Positions 25,459 through 36,967 of a stretch of DNA of 64,000 bases are shown one piece after another; within the stretch, counting starts at the first letter, position 1; every line of letters starts with the position of its first letter. Made by a program: the position numbers and the translations under genes. The notes under the pieces are model-generated. The model worked only from the letters and a program-made list of their open reading frames with translations, did not search any database and was not told where the DNA came from. The DNA lies in assembly GCA_021307315.1 (NCBI GenBank), contig JAJSPD010000047.1:62001-126000 (forward strand), written 5' to 3'. The stretch is from Bisporella sp. PMI_857. Its lineage: Eukaryota; Ascomycota; Leotiomycetes; Helotiales; Helotiaceae.

Positions 25459-26551
25459 TCACCTGACCTTAGCCACTATGACTGAATTTACTATATGGTT
25501 ATGGGGGTGCACTACCATGCAAATTTCCAGGGTTTGCAGCACAGCTTCGGTCGTTGGATTAAATTCCTGCTTCGGTTAGTTGGTCTTCATATCTCATGCT
25601 TGGACGGATGAAGCTTACGGGATAAAGGAGCTTTCTTAAACTGTGCGCACTACGTATGATTAACAGCGCCCCTTGCTTCATCCGCTTCACAACCGCCGTT
25701 ATATGCCTTTCCTTTTCCGTTTGTTGACCACCTACTAGTGCAGCTAGATATACAACATCGAATCCGCTCAAGTCGGTTTCTAGAGCTGCAACATCCTCGC
25801 AGCTGAACATCATTCTTTTCTCGTTGAAACCTAGCTTCTGGGATAATAATGAAGATTGTGATATCGAACTCGGGTCGCGGTCTATGTTCAGGATGTTAGG
25901 CTTAGAGCTATTCGAATATAGACAGAAAGAGGTTAGAGGTAACGGCCCGGAGCCGAGAAAGGCGATGCGATTAAGAGGATTGGGATGAACTGCTTCAATC
26001 GCGGAGAGCTCGAGGCGGGTGAGGTCAATATAGTTCTGGTAGTACGGGAACGCATCTAATCGATGCTCAACTGCTGCGTCTTAGCTCTTCCTCTTTGATA
26101 TATTTAACCTGTTGAGGAATACCTACCTTCTTTGATATCTCCTCCATATGATATAAATCTGGCCCAATGAGCTTCGAGATTGCATTCGGCGGTCCCGCAA
26201 AGGCATTGAAGAGAAGCAGAAAGGGCGACTATCCGGGGGTCAAGCAGAATCTGGAGGCAAGTTATTAGAGGTGATTTGTGATGTTTCAGCGGGAAGAGGA
26301 TAGAATTGCGTTACCTCTTTGGCGGTGTCCTTGGGAAGCGTCTGTATGCAAAGCGCAACCAAATCTCCAAACAACTTATTGACCTCTGCGCACGGGTACA
26401 GATCTTGTCTCGTTGCAAGACGGTCATGTATCACGACAATGGTTTGGATGATTTCCTCCGCTCTATCGCTCGGCGTGGGAGCTGGTGGGGATATTCTTCC
26501 CATGCAACGGAAAATACGAGTAGGCAGAATCTTGGAGCTGGTAACGCCCAT
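25459..26551 (-). CDS. Nicotianamine synthase-like protein
   Basis: Exons 26315-26551, 26127-26250, 25619-26073 and 25459-25566 total 924 nt (307 residues, typical for the family). Nicotianamine synthase joins three aminopropyl groups from S-adenosylmethionine to form a metal chelator. The SAM-fold motif IAFLGSGPLPLTSFCLY is present, followed by the second strand NILNIDRDPSSISQSS, then GFDVVYLAALVG, and the C-terminal strand ICMVVHPHNHIVNSVIVAKV. The last intron (25567-25618) was set by the CTAACCGAAGCAG acceptor. Without it the frame would stop at LTEAGI and lose the conserved VVHP...NSV end. Proteins of this family occur in plants, some fungi and archaea; the fungal product (nicotianamine or a relative) cannot be told from sequence. 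Confidence 0.87.
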
Positions 26552-27340
26552 TGTGACGAAACACTTTGCAGAATGATCAATAGATAATTGGGAACAGAAG
26601 AAAATAAGAGGAAGGGGGTGGAAGGAGTCGTTTCAAGCGTTAGGATGGAAGGTGGAAGCAAGCATTAGGGCGCCTTTAAGAGTAGATTGATTTGTAGTCA
26701 TAGCAAAGTCTTCGAAGGACAACGCATTCATGATGATCGAAGCGAGTGGAGAGCGCATGTACTGTACATGGACCAGGGCCATTCTTGAGAGGCAGAAGCG
26801 TGTCCCGCGGGATGATGATGATAATACTATATGATTGAGATGAGGTCTGTATAAGACTGCCAGTGTTGACGTTGAGCTGACGCTTTTATAGAGGGGTAGC
26901 TGTTAACGAGTTACGACTTGCAAAGAATGAATAGTAGAAGGGGAGAGATATGTGAGTCGCTCCTGTTGTTAAAAGAAGAGGACTTCTGTGATGGGGTGAC
27001 ATGTGACATGGGGGAGGGGATGACATTGTTGTTCTTTCCATTTCAAGACAGGACGTGGTGGCGGCTGGCCATCAAGGTGTTTCTCATACCCGCCACTACT
27101 CCCTTTCCCTTTCCCTTTCCCTTTCCCTTTTTACCCCAGCTGAACCCCCTCTTAATGAAAGCAGAAACACGGATGAATAATTGGAAATGCAATCTACCTA
27201 TATCTCCCATTCACACAGGTAGACCTGGTACTGGTGCATTTTGCCAGATGACCAAAAACACAATCATATTATTGTATTATTATGCCTCTTCCTCTCTAGA
27301 ATGTACACAACCACCTCCTTCATCTCAATCCCTAAAATTA
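26552..27340. other. Intergenic; promoter side of the nicotianamine synthase gene
   Basis: No gene supported. A 211-codon plus-strand ORF (26918-27553) is antisense to the beta-glucosidase 3' end and is mostly low-complexity, so it is not called. GAT-rich stretches near 26813-26830 might be GATA-factor sites, which would suit iron control; weak. Confidence 0.4.
27101..27132. repeat. (CCCTTT)n microsatellite
   Basis: About five tandem CCCTTT units between the nicotianamine synthase promoter and the beta-glucosidase 3' end. Not the fungal telomere unit. Confidence 0.9.
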
Positions 27341-30160
27341 CTACCCCAGTGTCCCAGTCAGGCGGATATCTCGCGAGCTGGCTCCCACCGAGATGGCAAA
27401 CTTTCCGCTTGGAACCACCCATTTCTGCCCAGCCGCGTCCCAATAGCTCAAATCCTTTCGCCGGAGGGAGAAGCTGACTGTTCCGCTGGCGCCTGGTGCG
27501 AGGCTGAGCTTCTTAAATCCTCGAAGCTGTTTAGGTGGCGACGCCGGGGCTGACGAAGGCAAGCCAATGTATAGCTGTGGAACCTCCGCTCCGGTTACGG
27601 TACCGTTGTTGGTGATGGTCGCGGTCACGGTCGCAACCACATCATACAGGTTGGCCACTCCACCTGGAACGATGTTGGTGTTACCCGGGGTGGTGGAGAG
27701 CGCGGAAACAGTCAGCGCCGAGTAGGCGAAAGTAGTATATGAGAGACCGAAACCAAACTCATATCGTGGTGCGATGCCATTCTTGTCAAAGTAGCGATAG
27801 TCGATATACAGTCCTTCGGTGAATCGATCCTCGGCTTTGATGGGCGTCAGCAACAGAGGTTCAAGTCTTGAAAAAGAGGTGGAAGAGGGAGGTATATCTT
27901 ACTATTCTGGAAGGAAACTCCGTAGTCATTGGTAGTCTTGGCAATTGTGAAAGGCAACTTCCCGCTCGGGCTGGTACTTCCGTAGAGCACATCGACCAAA
28001 CCATTGCCAGACTCCTGTCCTGGAATACCTGCCCAGACAACAGCCACCACGCTGGGAAGAGCAAGGATGGTCTCCAGAATCAGAGGTCCAACACTGTGAA
28101 TTACTACAATGGTAGGGTTTCCAACGTTTGCGACGGCTGTGACAAGAGCATTTCCGTTGTGCCAAGGACTATAAAAGTCAGCTGCATCCTTATAGCCTTA
28201 GAGTCCATCATGAGGAGGACTATGACTATGATAATGGAGATATCCAAGCAAGAGGGCTTACTCTAGGTTGAGCCGATCGCCAGCTGCACCTTCAACGGTG
28301 ATATATCCCTCTCCAGCGTCTGCATTGATGAAAACAATTGCTGTAGCTGCAGCGGAAGCAGCAGATGCACCTGAAGAAGCAGTATCGGTCGTGGAGGTTG
28401 TGATTGTCGTTCCATCCTTAGCGGCCTGTGTTCTGATAGCTTCGAGAGGCGCAATCAGATATGGGAATTCAGCAGTCCCAGAACCCCATCCCTGGCCATG
28501 TTAGCTTCATTTTTAAAGAGTGGACTATCCATACCATTGCCAATGTCCCCGTGTTGCAATTCCGGTCCACGCAAGCATTTCGGCCTGCTGGGTTCACAAT
28601 TGCATCACTGCCAATGACTGCCAGACTCGCTGGTTTCTTTAAGGGGAGAGCATTGTTGGTATTTTTCAGCAACACGATCCCATCTCGTGCGATGGCTCTC
28701 GCGATATTCTTGTGATCGCCTTGGACGTTGGGTCCGCCTACACCACCGTTCCACGATGTCCAACCCGTGACTTTCGGATAGTTACTGTCCTGGCCGAGGA
28801 AGTACCATGCGGCCAGAATCCGCTTGCTCATATCATCCAGGCGAGATTGTGGCACCTGGCCATTCGAAATAGCGTTCTGGAGAGCTTGGCCCCATAAAAA
28901 GACGTTGTCACCGAATCCATCTCCGGGCATCGTCATATCCTGCACCACATTAGTGTTTTGTCTTCCACAGGAAGGGCCAATCTCACAAGTCCTGCATTGG
29001 CGCTTCCGGCAGCTAGAGTAAGAATATCGGAGTCAGTTTACCTTCGTCAATAACAATTTCAGAGTGATACTTGTTTTAGAGGCTATTTCTTCCTATGACA
29101 TAGGCCCATGTACCCAAATATTTGAGACTCTGAGTGGTCTTGCAAATAAACCGCCACTGAAGTCCTCCGACGGAGGAAATCTTGCTCTGAGAAGGTGACT
29201 TACTTGTATGCTGCGCTTGCCAATCACTAAGAACATAACCTTGGAAATCAAGCTCGTTCTTCAATAAGCTTGTCAAAAGCTGGTTACTCTCACATGCCCA
29301 AGAACCTCCGAATTTGTTGTAAGAGCACATCACTGAGGTTACATTGGCTTTGACCGCTTCGGCGAATGGCCAAAGATACAACTCGTGATTGACTCTATCG
29401 TCAATTATGGTATTTATTGTGTCTCTATTTTTCTCTTGCTCGTTTCCAACTGCGCGAATAATTAGTAATGAAGAGAGAGCAATCTGACAACCGACTGTAA
29501 TGCTTCGCGCATGCCTGGACTCCAGCAGCTTGCATGCCGTTCACGGTCTGTTGGTTAGCGAGTTCAGGCCCCTCGGGCAAGTAGCCTTACAGTAGCCATT
29601 GCGACACCAGAAAGATAAGGGTCGTTGGAGAATCCTTCCCAGTTGCGACCCCCCTGTCTACCATCAGTACCTCTTTCTTTAGTTTTCGGATAGTCTTACT
29701 CACAGCAGGAATTTTGCCCAAAGGTCCTCCGACAGGACCTAGCTGGACATGGACTCCAAGAGCCTTCGCTTCGGCACCCAATGCATACCCTCTAGCATAT
29801 ATCAAATTCGTGTCCCAGGTACTTCCTGTTGTAATACCAGCTGGAAAAGCAGTCACCTGTTGCGCATATCGAACCCTGTCTTGCGATCAGCCTCTATAAT
29901 TCCATTTCCCTTGTTCCAACACACCCTAATGGTCCATCCTGCAAACACAAAGCGGGATAGTTGATTGCTGGTATGGCAGCTGTATTTCCTACACAAGGTC
30001 CTTTTTGCCATCCTGTTCCTGTCACCAGCGAGATCTTGTTCGCTTGCGTCAACTTTGCCAAAGCGGCTGTAGCCTTCGTATATGCCGCCGCCCAATCACC
30101 ATCGCCGAGCGCGGCAGAAGCTGGACTGGCAATTGCCAGTAGAAGGGCAAGCTTTTGCAT
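27341..30160 (-). CDS. Secreted GH3 beta-glucosidase
   Basis: Ten exons: 29925-30160, 29704-29875, 29591-29653, 29496-29547, 29204-29449, 28987-29012, 28535-28939, 28262-28491, 27903-28168, 27341-27834. They total 2190 nt, or 729 residues. The enzyme cleaves terminal beta-D-glucose from cello-oligosaccharides outside the cell. MQKLALLLAIASPASA is a signal peptide, so the start is 30160 although the frame is open further upstream. GH3 landmarks: AKHYIGNEQE, then the nucleophile motif GYVLSDW with Asp about residue 250, GLDMTMPGDG, and the second-domain segment INADAGEGYITVEG. RYEFGFGLSYT is followed by a fibronectin-III-like C-terminus ending in FAISVGASSRDIRL. Exon 6 is only 26 nt and intron 5 is 191 bp; both are needed to produce THTAGSANAGLDM in frame. 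The 3' end lies in an otherwise empty interval. Confidence 0.93.
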
Positions 30161-30790
30161 TTTGGAAATCACAAAACAGAAATCGTATGAATACAAAGAA
30201 ATTAGAGAGGACAAAAGAAAAAAGGGAAAGGAATCAAGCCGACAGCAACGCCTAATATACCAAAAAAACCCCCCCATCAAGTGCCGGAACGAGATACCTG
30301 AATATATGTCCAAGCTTCTTGTTGTTATGTACCAAGTGTGCTTATGGATAGATCCAGCCAATCCAGGGCCGGCAAGCCCTGAATGCATCACGAGCGTCAC
30401 CAGATCTTCCTCGGATATAATATCTAGACGGAATTATTATATCACATGCGACGCACTTCTTTTTGTGTCTTTTAGTCAACATTAGATGAGCTTGGGGGAC
30501 CCCGCACCAGGTTTTGATTTAAGTGTTGTGATGTTCGGAGTGGCATCAACCGAGTCTTTGGGTTTAGCCTCATTAGTGAGAGGGGGGATCACCACAGGCA
30601 GCGGACCGAAAGTCCCGCCGGCGAGAAGAGTTGTCGGAAAGTCTAATGACGTTGTCTCTTGAGACTAACGAGATGTTTGATTCATCGATCATGGTTTCTA
30701 TTGTTGCCATGTCGAAAGGACGGTGCTATGACAACTGAGTTACCCTGTGGTTAAATACACGTGACAAAAAGCATCGCGTCATATATAATA
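30161..30790. promoter_or_regulatory. Beta-glucosidase promoter region, bounded by a MITE
   Basis: 630 bp between the ATG and the inserted element at 30791. A GCGGGG (minus strand, about 30499-30504) fits the CreA carbon-repressor consensus SYGGRG. The AT-rich part near 30420 may hold core promoter elements. Function is inferred. Confidence 0.35.
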
Positions 30791-31400
30791 CGGCAAATAT
30801 CTCAAATACCATCGTTTTGTTGCCAAATATCTCATATACCACTTTGATGGTATATCAGATATTCGTCAACATTCACTGTAAAGCCTGTAATACGCCCTGT
30901 AGCAACTACGCTGTAACAATCACAATACACGCTGCAGCAACTACAATACACGCTATAGCAATACACGCTATAATAATACAATTACAATTACGAGTCAAAT
31001 ACGTTGTAGCGATTACATAGTAGCAACTACAATACACGCTGCAGCAATATATGCTGAAACAGTGCAATTACAAATACAAATTAAATATAGTATAACTTAT
31101 ATTAATTTATATCGATATATTATATATTACTAGTTTATTTATTGTTACACGCCTGTATTGTAATTGCTACAGTGTAGTTGTTACAGCGTGTATTGTGATT
31201 GCTACAGTGTAGATGCACAACAAAACAATGGTATATAAGATATATTAGTGTTTCTCATATACCATCGTTTTGTCATTAAGTATCTGAAATACCACTGTTT
31301 GGCGCCAAGAGACAAATGGTGGTATATGAGATATTCGGCAAAAAAAGTGTGGTATATGAGATATTTGGCAACGAAACGATGGTATTTGAGATATTTGCCG
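30791..31400. mobile_element. Inverted-repeat MITE with 9 bp target duplication (MULE-like), 610 bp
   Basis: The left end 30791-30842 and right end 31349-31400 are inverted copies over 52 bp with one mismatch, both starting CGGCAAATATCTCAAATACC. TATATAATA flanks both sides (30782-30790 and 31401-31409), a perfect 9 bp direct repeat as expected for Mutator-like elements, although its low complexity weakens this. The arms contain further copies of an AATATCTCATATACCA unit. The interior (about 30890-31060 and 31140-31215) has inverted arrays of a CAATACACGCTGTAGCAACTA-like unit. No transposase ORF. It sits upstream of the beta-glucosidase gene. Confidence 0.75.
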
Positions 31401-31595
31401 TATATAATATCCATTCGTTGTCTCGTGAAGCATAAAGGGTATATACAAATCCCCGGAATCTCCCCGGCCTAGAGCCCCTAGATCATACAAAATCATGCCT
31501 CCGTAGGTCTATCGTTAATGATAGACCATTTTCTCTTCGCGCTGCATTCGTCCATGCATCTTCTTCACTGCTACTACAATCTTCAGAGCCTCGCG

Positions 31596-33578
31596 TCAGC
31601 GCCACATATCATACTGGCTCCCCTTCCTCCTGTGGCCTTTCTCCCCCGCTGAACTACTTGGCCTCGGTCCGTTCTCATTCGGCACCGCCAGGAACCCACC
31701 AAACCCGTTTCCCACCACCACGCTCTGTCTTGCCCCCCTTTCACTTGCCCACGGGCTCGCCAGCCCGTTACCCAAGCCGTAACTACTAATCGGCCGCGGC
31801 GCCGTTGCGCTGCCTCTCCTGCCTTTCTCGGCAGGTTTCACGTTTGAAAACGACCATTCTTCTTCGTCGAGCCCTTTGGAGTAGACGATCAGCTCTTGCT
31901 TCAGGCCTGGCGCGCTCTGCATGCGTGCCGCGTTCGCAAAGGGGTTGTTCGAGCTAAACCGGTTGTTAGGTATGCTGTTCGTGGAGGAGTGGGAATGTAT
32001 CGAGCGCGGCGAGCCCAGTGGGGAAAGGAAGGGCCCGCCAGCGCCACTTCCTCCTCCTGACGACCGCGGGCGGAAATTATCCGGATCGCTGGCGAATGCT
32101 GGCGCTGGCGGCGCGAGATCCAGGAGCGCTTCAGGGAAGTCTGGATCCCGCACGTAGAGCTCGTGTAGGTTAGGCAGCTTGTTAGAGATTAACGAGGCTT
32201 TGAGGAAGGCGTAGTAGCCTTCCGTCGTGCTGGCGTAGGTGTGTGGTGTGTCGGCGGCGGAGATCTCGTAATTGAGGGTTTGGAGGGAGGAGGATGAGAG
32301 GGGGAGGGTGTTTGATGATGCAGGGAAAGAGGTGGAGACTGTGGCGATGATGGTGAGGTATTTGAGGCTGTGAGCCGTGGCTAAGATATGTTGTAGCTCT
32401 GAAGGAAGAACTCCTGTGTTGGTCATGGATAGAGTTTCGAGCGCAGTTTCCGTGGTGTTTTGATCGCTAGACAGTTGTAGGTATGTCGCTATACCTTGCG
32501 CAGTGATGTTTGGGACGTTGTTGAATATCAGTTCCCGAAGTGGAGGGAAGGGTGGTAGTCGGTCGTTGTGTTGGAAGAGATCGTCATTGAATGACTTCAT
32601 ATGAGAAACCTTCAGCGCGTGTAGGTTGTATAATGCACCAAGAGCATGCCGCAGTATCGTCGGATCCATAACTATTTTCGAAAGCTCCAGCACCTCTAGA
32701 TTATGCCAGAATCTTCCACTTGCCAGTGATTCCAGATCTCTCTCGGAACCGCGCGTGTATGTCATCTTTCGAAGATCTGTACATCGCGCTTGCAGAATTT
32801 CCTTCAAGGTAATGCATGAGGAGTCCTCCGAGAAAATGCCTTCAGGCAAATCGAGGTACCGCAAGTTTGGCATAACTGCGACCGTTTGCGCCATGATGGT
32901 TTTGCATGTTTCCCTCGTCATGTACGGTATCTTGAAATACCTGACTTTCGCGCCATAATCGCCTGCTGCATCTCTCACTCCGGCTCGATCCCTTAGCGTC
33001 CTGCAGAGCAGCGTAAGTCGTGCCCTTGCCGTGTCTTCTGGTTCGCCATTGCGATCATATCTCGATCTCCTCTTGCGCCTTTCCGCCAATACATCCTCCA
33101 AGTCGCAATAATGCACCGGGTCAATACGCACACTATGGTACCTGTATCTCCAATTAGCACGCTCTTATCTGCATGTTCCATTAACTTACATGACCTTCAC
33201 CACCAGCGTATTCCATTTCTTCGATACCTGCGCGCAATGGCTCAAATCTCGCAGATCACAAAGCATACAGGTCCCACTTCCATCCAAGGAGCTCTGTTCG
33301 CAGTTCTCATACCCCTCGTCGAGCGTATGCGGACACACAAAGCTCCAGATGCGTTCCCAGACATTGACCGGGACCGCAGCCTGCAGATACGCGAGATATC
33401 GCGGGTCAGACACGCGCGGGGTGAAGTGCTGTGGTTGCTGCCGCGACACGTCCAGAGCCTTCTCGGCGCCCTTGGATTTCTTCCTCTTGAACCACTTCAT
33501 CGCGCTGAGCTTCGTCAGCTTTGACAAGCTGCTTGACCAGGGCTGAAGAGGAAGAGGTGGGAATTTTGTAGATGGCAT
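31596..33578 (-). CDS. F-box and leucine-rich-repeat-type protein
   Basis: Exons 33190-33578 and 31596-33141; intron 33142-33189 (GTAAGT...ATACAG). 1935 nt, 644 residues. An F-box-like segment lies near residue 70 (VPVNVWERIWSFVCPHTLDE) and continues into LRDLSHCAQVSKKWNTLVVK, as in SCF ubiquitin-ligase substrate receptors. The middle contains irregular leucine-rich repeats (MPNLRYLDLPEGIF, NLEVLELSKIVMD, LYNLHALKVSHMKSF, FPPLRELIFNNVPN). The C-terminal third is disordered and Ser/Gly/Pro-rich. The start is the first ATG in frame; an ATG at 33500 (MKWFKRKK) is an alternative giving 618 residues. The substrate is unknown. Confidence 0.82.
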
Positions 33579-35215
33579 ACGGATGGAAAGCGGGGGCTTG
33601 AAGCCCGCACTGTTCGCCAAGCCCAAGGGCTGAAGATTGGTGGTGGAGATGATCACCGACGGATTCAGGGGTTGTCCAATGACGTGCGGCGCAAAGAAGG
33701 CACTAATAATAGCTTTCCTTAACAAATATCGATGTCCTTTGTTATCTACGGCTTAAACCTTAAGGAAGAAAGCTTGAATATTGAAACTGACTCAATGCCT
33801 GCCGTAAGCGTTGTCGGTTTTATCGTCGCACCATCATCGCCCGCTTCTTAAATGTATATCAAGTATACGCAAACAGTGCTGGACCATGATGCTGATTGCT
33901 TCAATCCAACGAAATCATGGAAATTTGGTTGTGCGAGAGTGAGGTATATTGGTTATATTGATTCGTGAGGTATTTGTGTTACATAGGGTCTGAGTCAGAA
34001 ACTTTATCTTGTCATTATAGATCACTGGTTTCTGATTTGTAGTAATATTCACCGAGAGAACGTAGAGTTGATTAATTCGGAAAGCAGACACAACTTCGGA
34101 TCAGAGGACGGTAATTCTCAATAACAACGTATATGATTCTCGCAAATCAATCTTCGATAGATAGCGTTATTCACATTTGAGTTTCAGCCTGTGGACAGAA
34201 CGTCAATGCTCATTTGGAAAGTCTTTGATGCTACTCTCGCAGAGGCCAGGGCTATAAGGCTTGATATGCTTCATTGTAAATCAACTCTGATTACTGTGCG
34301 CAGGTGGTAGAGGGTCGAATATCTCCGATCAACGATACAGTTTAGTGTCCTGTCAAGTTCGGCAGTCTCGCATTTTCAAAAGAGCCCGGCAGGCTGTAGC
34401 TGAAGACCATCATTCTTACATTCGCTCATAAACACACTCGCCATATGTTCCAACTTTACGACTTTGATTCTCTCCAGAGTGAAATATTGTATTGTATCTT
34501 TGACTTTGATGCTTGAAATAAGCAAGTGGGACCAGAAAGCAACGCCTATTCTTGAAGTCCCTCAGCTATTCATTGCGTTCGGACCCAGAATCTTCATGTG
34601 GCAAAGTTCAATGACTCTTCATAAAGCCTGCTTCGTATCATAAATTTTAATCGGGAGATCTTCGTAATCTCACCTGGGGATCTGTCTTTGGTTACTGGCT
34701 AGTCCCAAGAATAATACAAAGCCAAATCTCGACCTATTAAAATATGTCCAAGGGCGACATAGCTACGCAAGACTAGTTAGGCAGACGTTAGAAATAGTGG
34801 AGAGAACATTGTGCATCAATATATTTTATGCTGATCAAATCACGAGCCGACGGTGAAGTGGATGGGACACACGACTTATTGAAAAACTTGCAAATTTGGT
34901 AGAAGACCAAGAAAAGAAGATGCATCTAAAATTCTCTTAAGCCCTCAAGAGATTCCAGAAATGAGAATGGTATGATTTGGCTTACATACGAGACATCATT
35001 TGTAAATCAGGACCGTACCCGATATGTATGATTCTGTAGATAGAGATCTAGCTTACTCTACAAATTTGCCTGGATTGATATCATTCCAGAGCTACATTCT
35101 ATGCGATTATTTTGTAAATACATCGTCTTATATGGTTGCAGACTTCTGACTAAATAAACCTGAATGTCAGATTCCCTGCTGCTATTCCTCAAGGATACCG
35201 CCTCAAAGATATAAT
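33579..35215. other. 1.6 kb AT-rich gap, nothing recognised
   Basis: No ORF above 60 codons with protein-like composition, no inverted repeat and no RNA gene seen. It marks the transition from the conserved to the damaged accessory half. Confidence 0.5.
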
Positions 35216-36967
35216 CTATGGATGAAAAAAGAAATCTGGATGGTCAGTCCCTAGTTCCTCGAAGGACTTCATCCTCAATTCATTAGACTCTGGTATGTAC
35301 TGATCTCGTCTCTTTCTCGCATTCACAAGCTTGTAGTAGAATCTCAATCCCACGGCTGCAACGGCGCCAGTTGCGCACATGGAGAGAGCAGCAGCGTTGC
35401 CATCGCGGTAGAATGGTGGGTCTATATAGGCTTGGTTCCCGCACAAAGAGAAGAGCTGGCCAAAGATGGATGCGAACGCAATAGATGCTCCTCTGTGGGT
35501 ATAGCCAGCCGTAGAGAGACCTACCCATACCATTCCAAGGGCTGTGGTTGAATAGAGTCCAAAGGCGAGGATACACGTTGCAGCTAATCTCGCTTTGTTG
35601 TTGGTCAGAATTAAAAGCAATGTATACCCGAGGACAGAAAGGCAGTTTGCTGCTGCCAGCGTCAATCCTCGCTGATTGGTTACGTCGCTTACCCTCCCAA
35701 AGAAAAAGAGACCGAAGGTCGCGGAGGAGTACACTACCAGGGTGAAAATTTGAGAGTTTACGTCTCAATATCCGAAACCCTATTCATTTACCAGCGTTAT
35801 TATCAACTTCCCCAAATTCTTTTAGGTGATCTCACCTCGATGATGGCCGGCAAGAAGTTACCAAGGGAAGAAGTACAGAAATTACCACAACACAATATGA
35901 GGCATATCAGCCAAAAGTTGAAATGGAGGAAAGGCGTATGGATCTTTTTCAAGTTCAACTTTTCCTCAAGGTTGTTGTGTGAACGTGCGCTCCTTACTAT
36001 GGCCATCTGTTTCTCTTCAGCACTGAACCCGATGCGCGCCTTGGCTGGGCTTATTGGCAGAAAAATCAGCACGATAATCGCACCGGCGAGAGGCATCATG
36101 CCTTCGATGAGGAAAATCCATCGCCACGCGGCCCATCCATTACGTCCATTCAGGGTTTTAGCTATGCCGTACGATAAGAGGCCATTAAATCCGCCAGCAA
36201 TGGCATTTATACCTGCAAATACAGCAGCTCGGGTTGCTAGTTCATGATATTGATACCAGAAGGTAAGGTCTGAACTTGGTTAGGGAAACTGCTCAAGGAA
36301 GGGATAATAAATAGCACTCACAAAAGATGGTACCTTCAATAAACGCTTCAGCGGCCCCAACCAGAAATCTAAGTCCAAGAAGCTGAGCAGGAGTCGTTAT
36401 TTTGGTCAATATTGTGGTCACGACACCCCACTATTGTAATTGTCAATACTGCACTTGTGCATATGTTCTGATCTTGTACAACATGAGACGGAAGTTATCT
36501 CACAGAAGTCATAGCTGCGGCAAACTGATTTGGTGGACCAGTCTTGCGTAGGAGCAAAGTTCCTGGAAGTAGGAAAACGAGTTGTCCAACGATATACATA
36601 TTTGCAGCATTCGAGTAATCTTGAGCGCTGAGACCTAGGTCCTCATCCATTCCGGCTATTTTCGCATTGGCCAGATCCGATTTTCCCTCATCCCCATTAG
36701 CCTTTCATTTAGTAGTAGATAACCAAAGAGACTGACTATAGAACCAAGAAATTTAATCATTGCAAGCACTGGTAGAATAAGAAGATCGATCTTCCAGAGC
36801 AATCTTCTCTTCTTCCGCGCGGTTGCAGGGTCGTCGAGTTCCTCTTCCAAGTGAATTATTTGCTTCTTTGAAAGATGAGATTGTTCAAGGGTGATGCCAA
36901 AAGATGAAATAGAGTCAGTACTGGGGTCTTTGCTCCCAGTGCCGGCGGCGGTGTTGCTGGAGGACAT
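35216..36967 (-). pseudogene. DAL5/TNA1-type MFS transporter with one in-frame TGA
   Basis: Exons 36737-36967, 36504-36686, 36322-36430, 35836-36269 and 35216-35779 sum to 507 codons, and all phases match. This anion:cation symporter group imports small organic acids and amides (allantoate, nicotinate, biotin-like substrates). Family signs: N-terminal LLWKIDLLILPVLAM, then LANAKIAGMDEDLGLSAQDY, the large exon WYQYHELATRAAVFAGINAI, GWAAWRWIFLIEG, and C-terminal helices ending FEELGTDHPDF. After the fourth intron the last exon reads GFGY, then TGA (35765-35767), then DVNSQIFTLVVYSSATFGLF, where the family continues without a break. No alternative acceptor keeps frame and avoids the TGA. The first donor (GTCAGT) and first acceptor (GATGAG) are also atypical. 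So it is probably a recent pseudogene; a sequencing error is the alternative. Confidence 0.7.

Noticed and set aside
27101..27132. Telomere-like repeat
   Set aside because: The unit is CCCTTT, not the TTAGGG complement CCCTAA; an interstitial microsatellite.
26918..27553. 211-codon plus-strand ORF
   Set aside because: Partly antisense to the beta-glucosidase last exon and contains a translated CCCTTT microsatellite; no domain.
29894..30400. Beta-glucosidase frame extended upstream to 30400
   Set aside because: The signal peptide begins at MQKLALLL (30160); the upstream sequence does not resemble a secreted-protein start.
30791..31400. CRISPR-like array
   Set aside because: Repeats are inverted and AT-rich without uniform spacers, and the DNA is from a eukaryote; a foldback transposon explains it.
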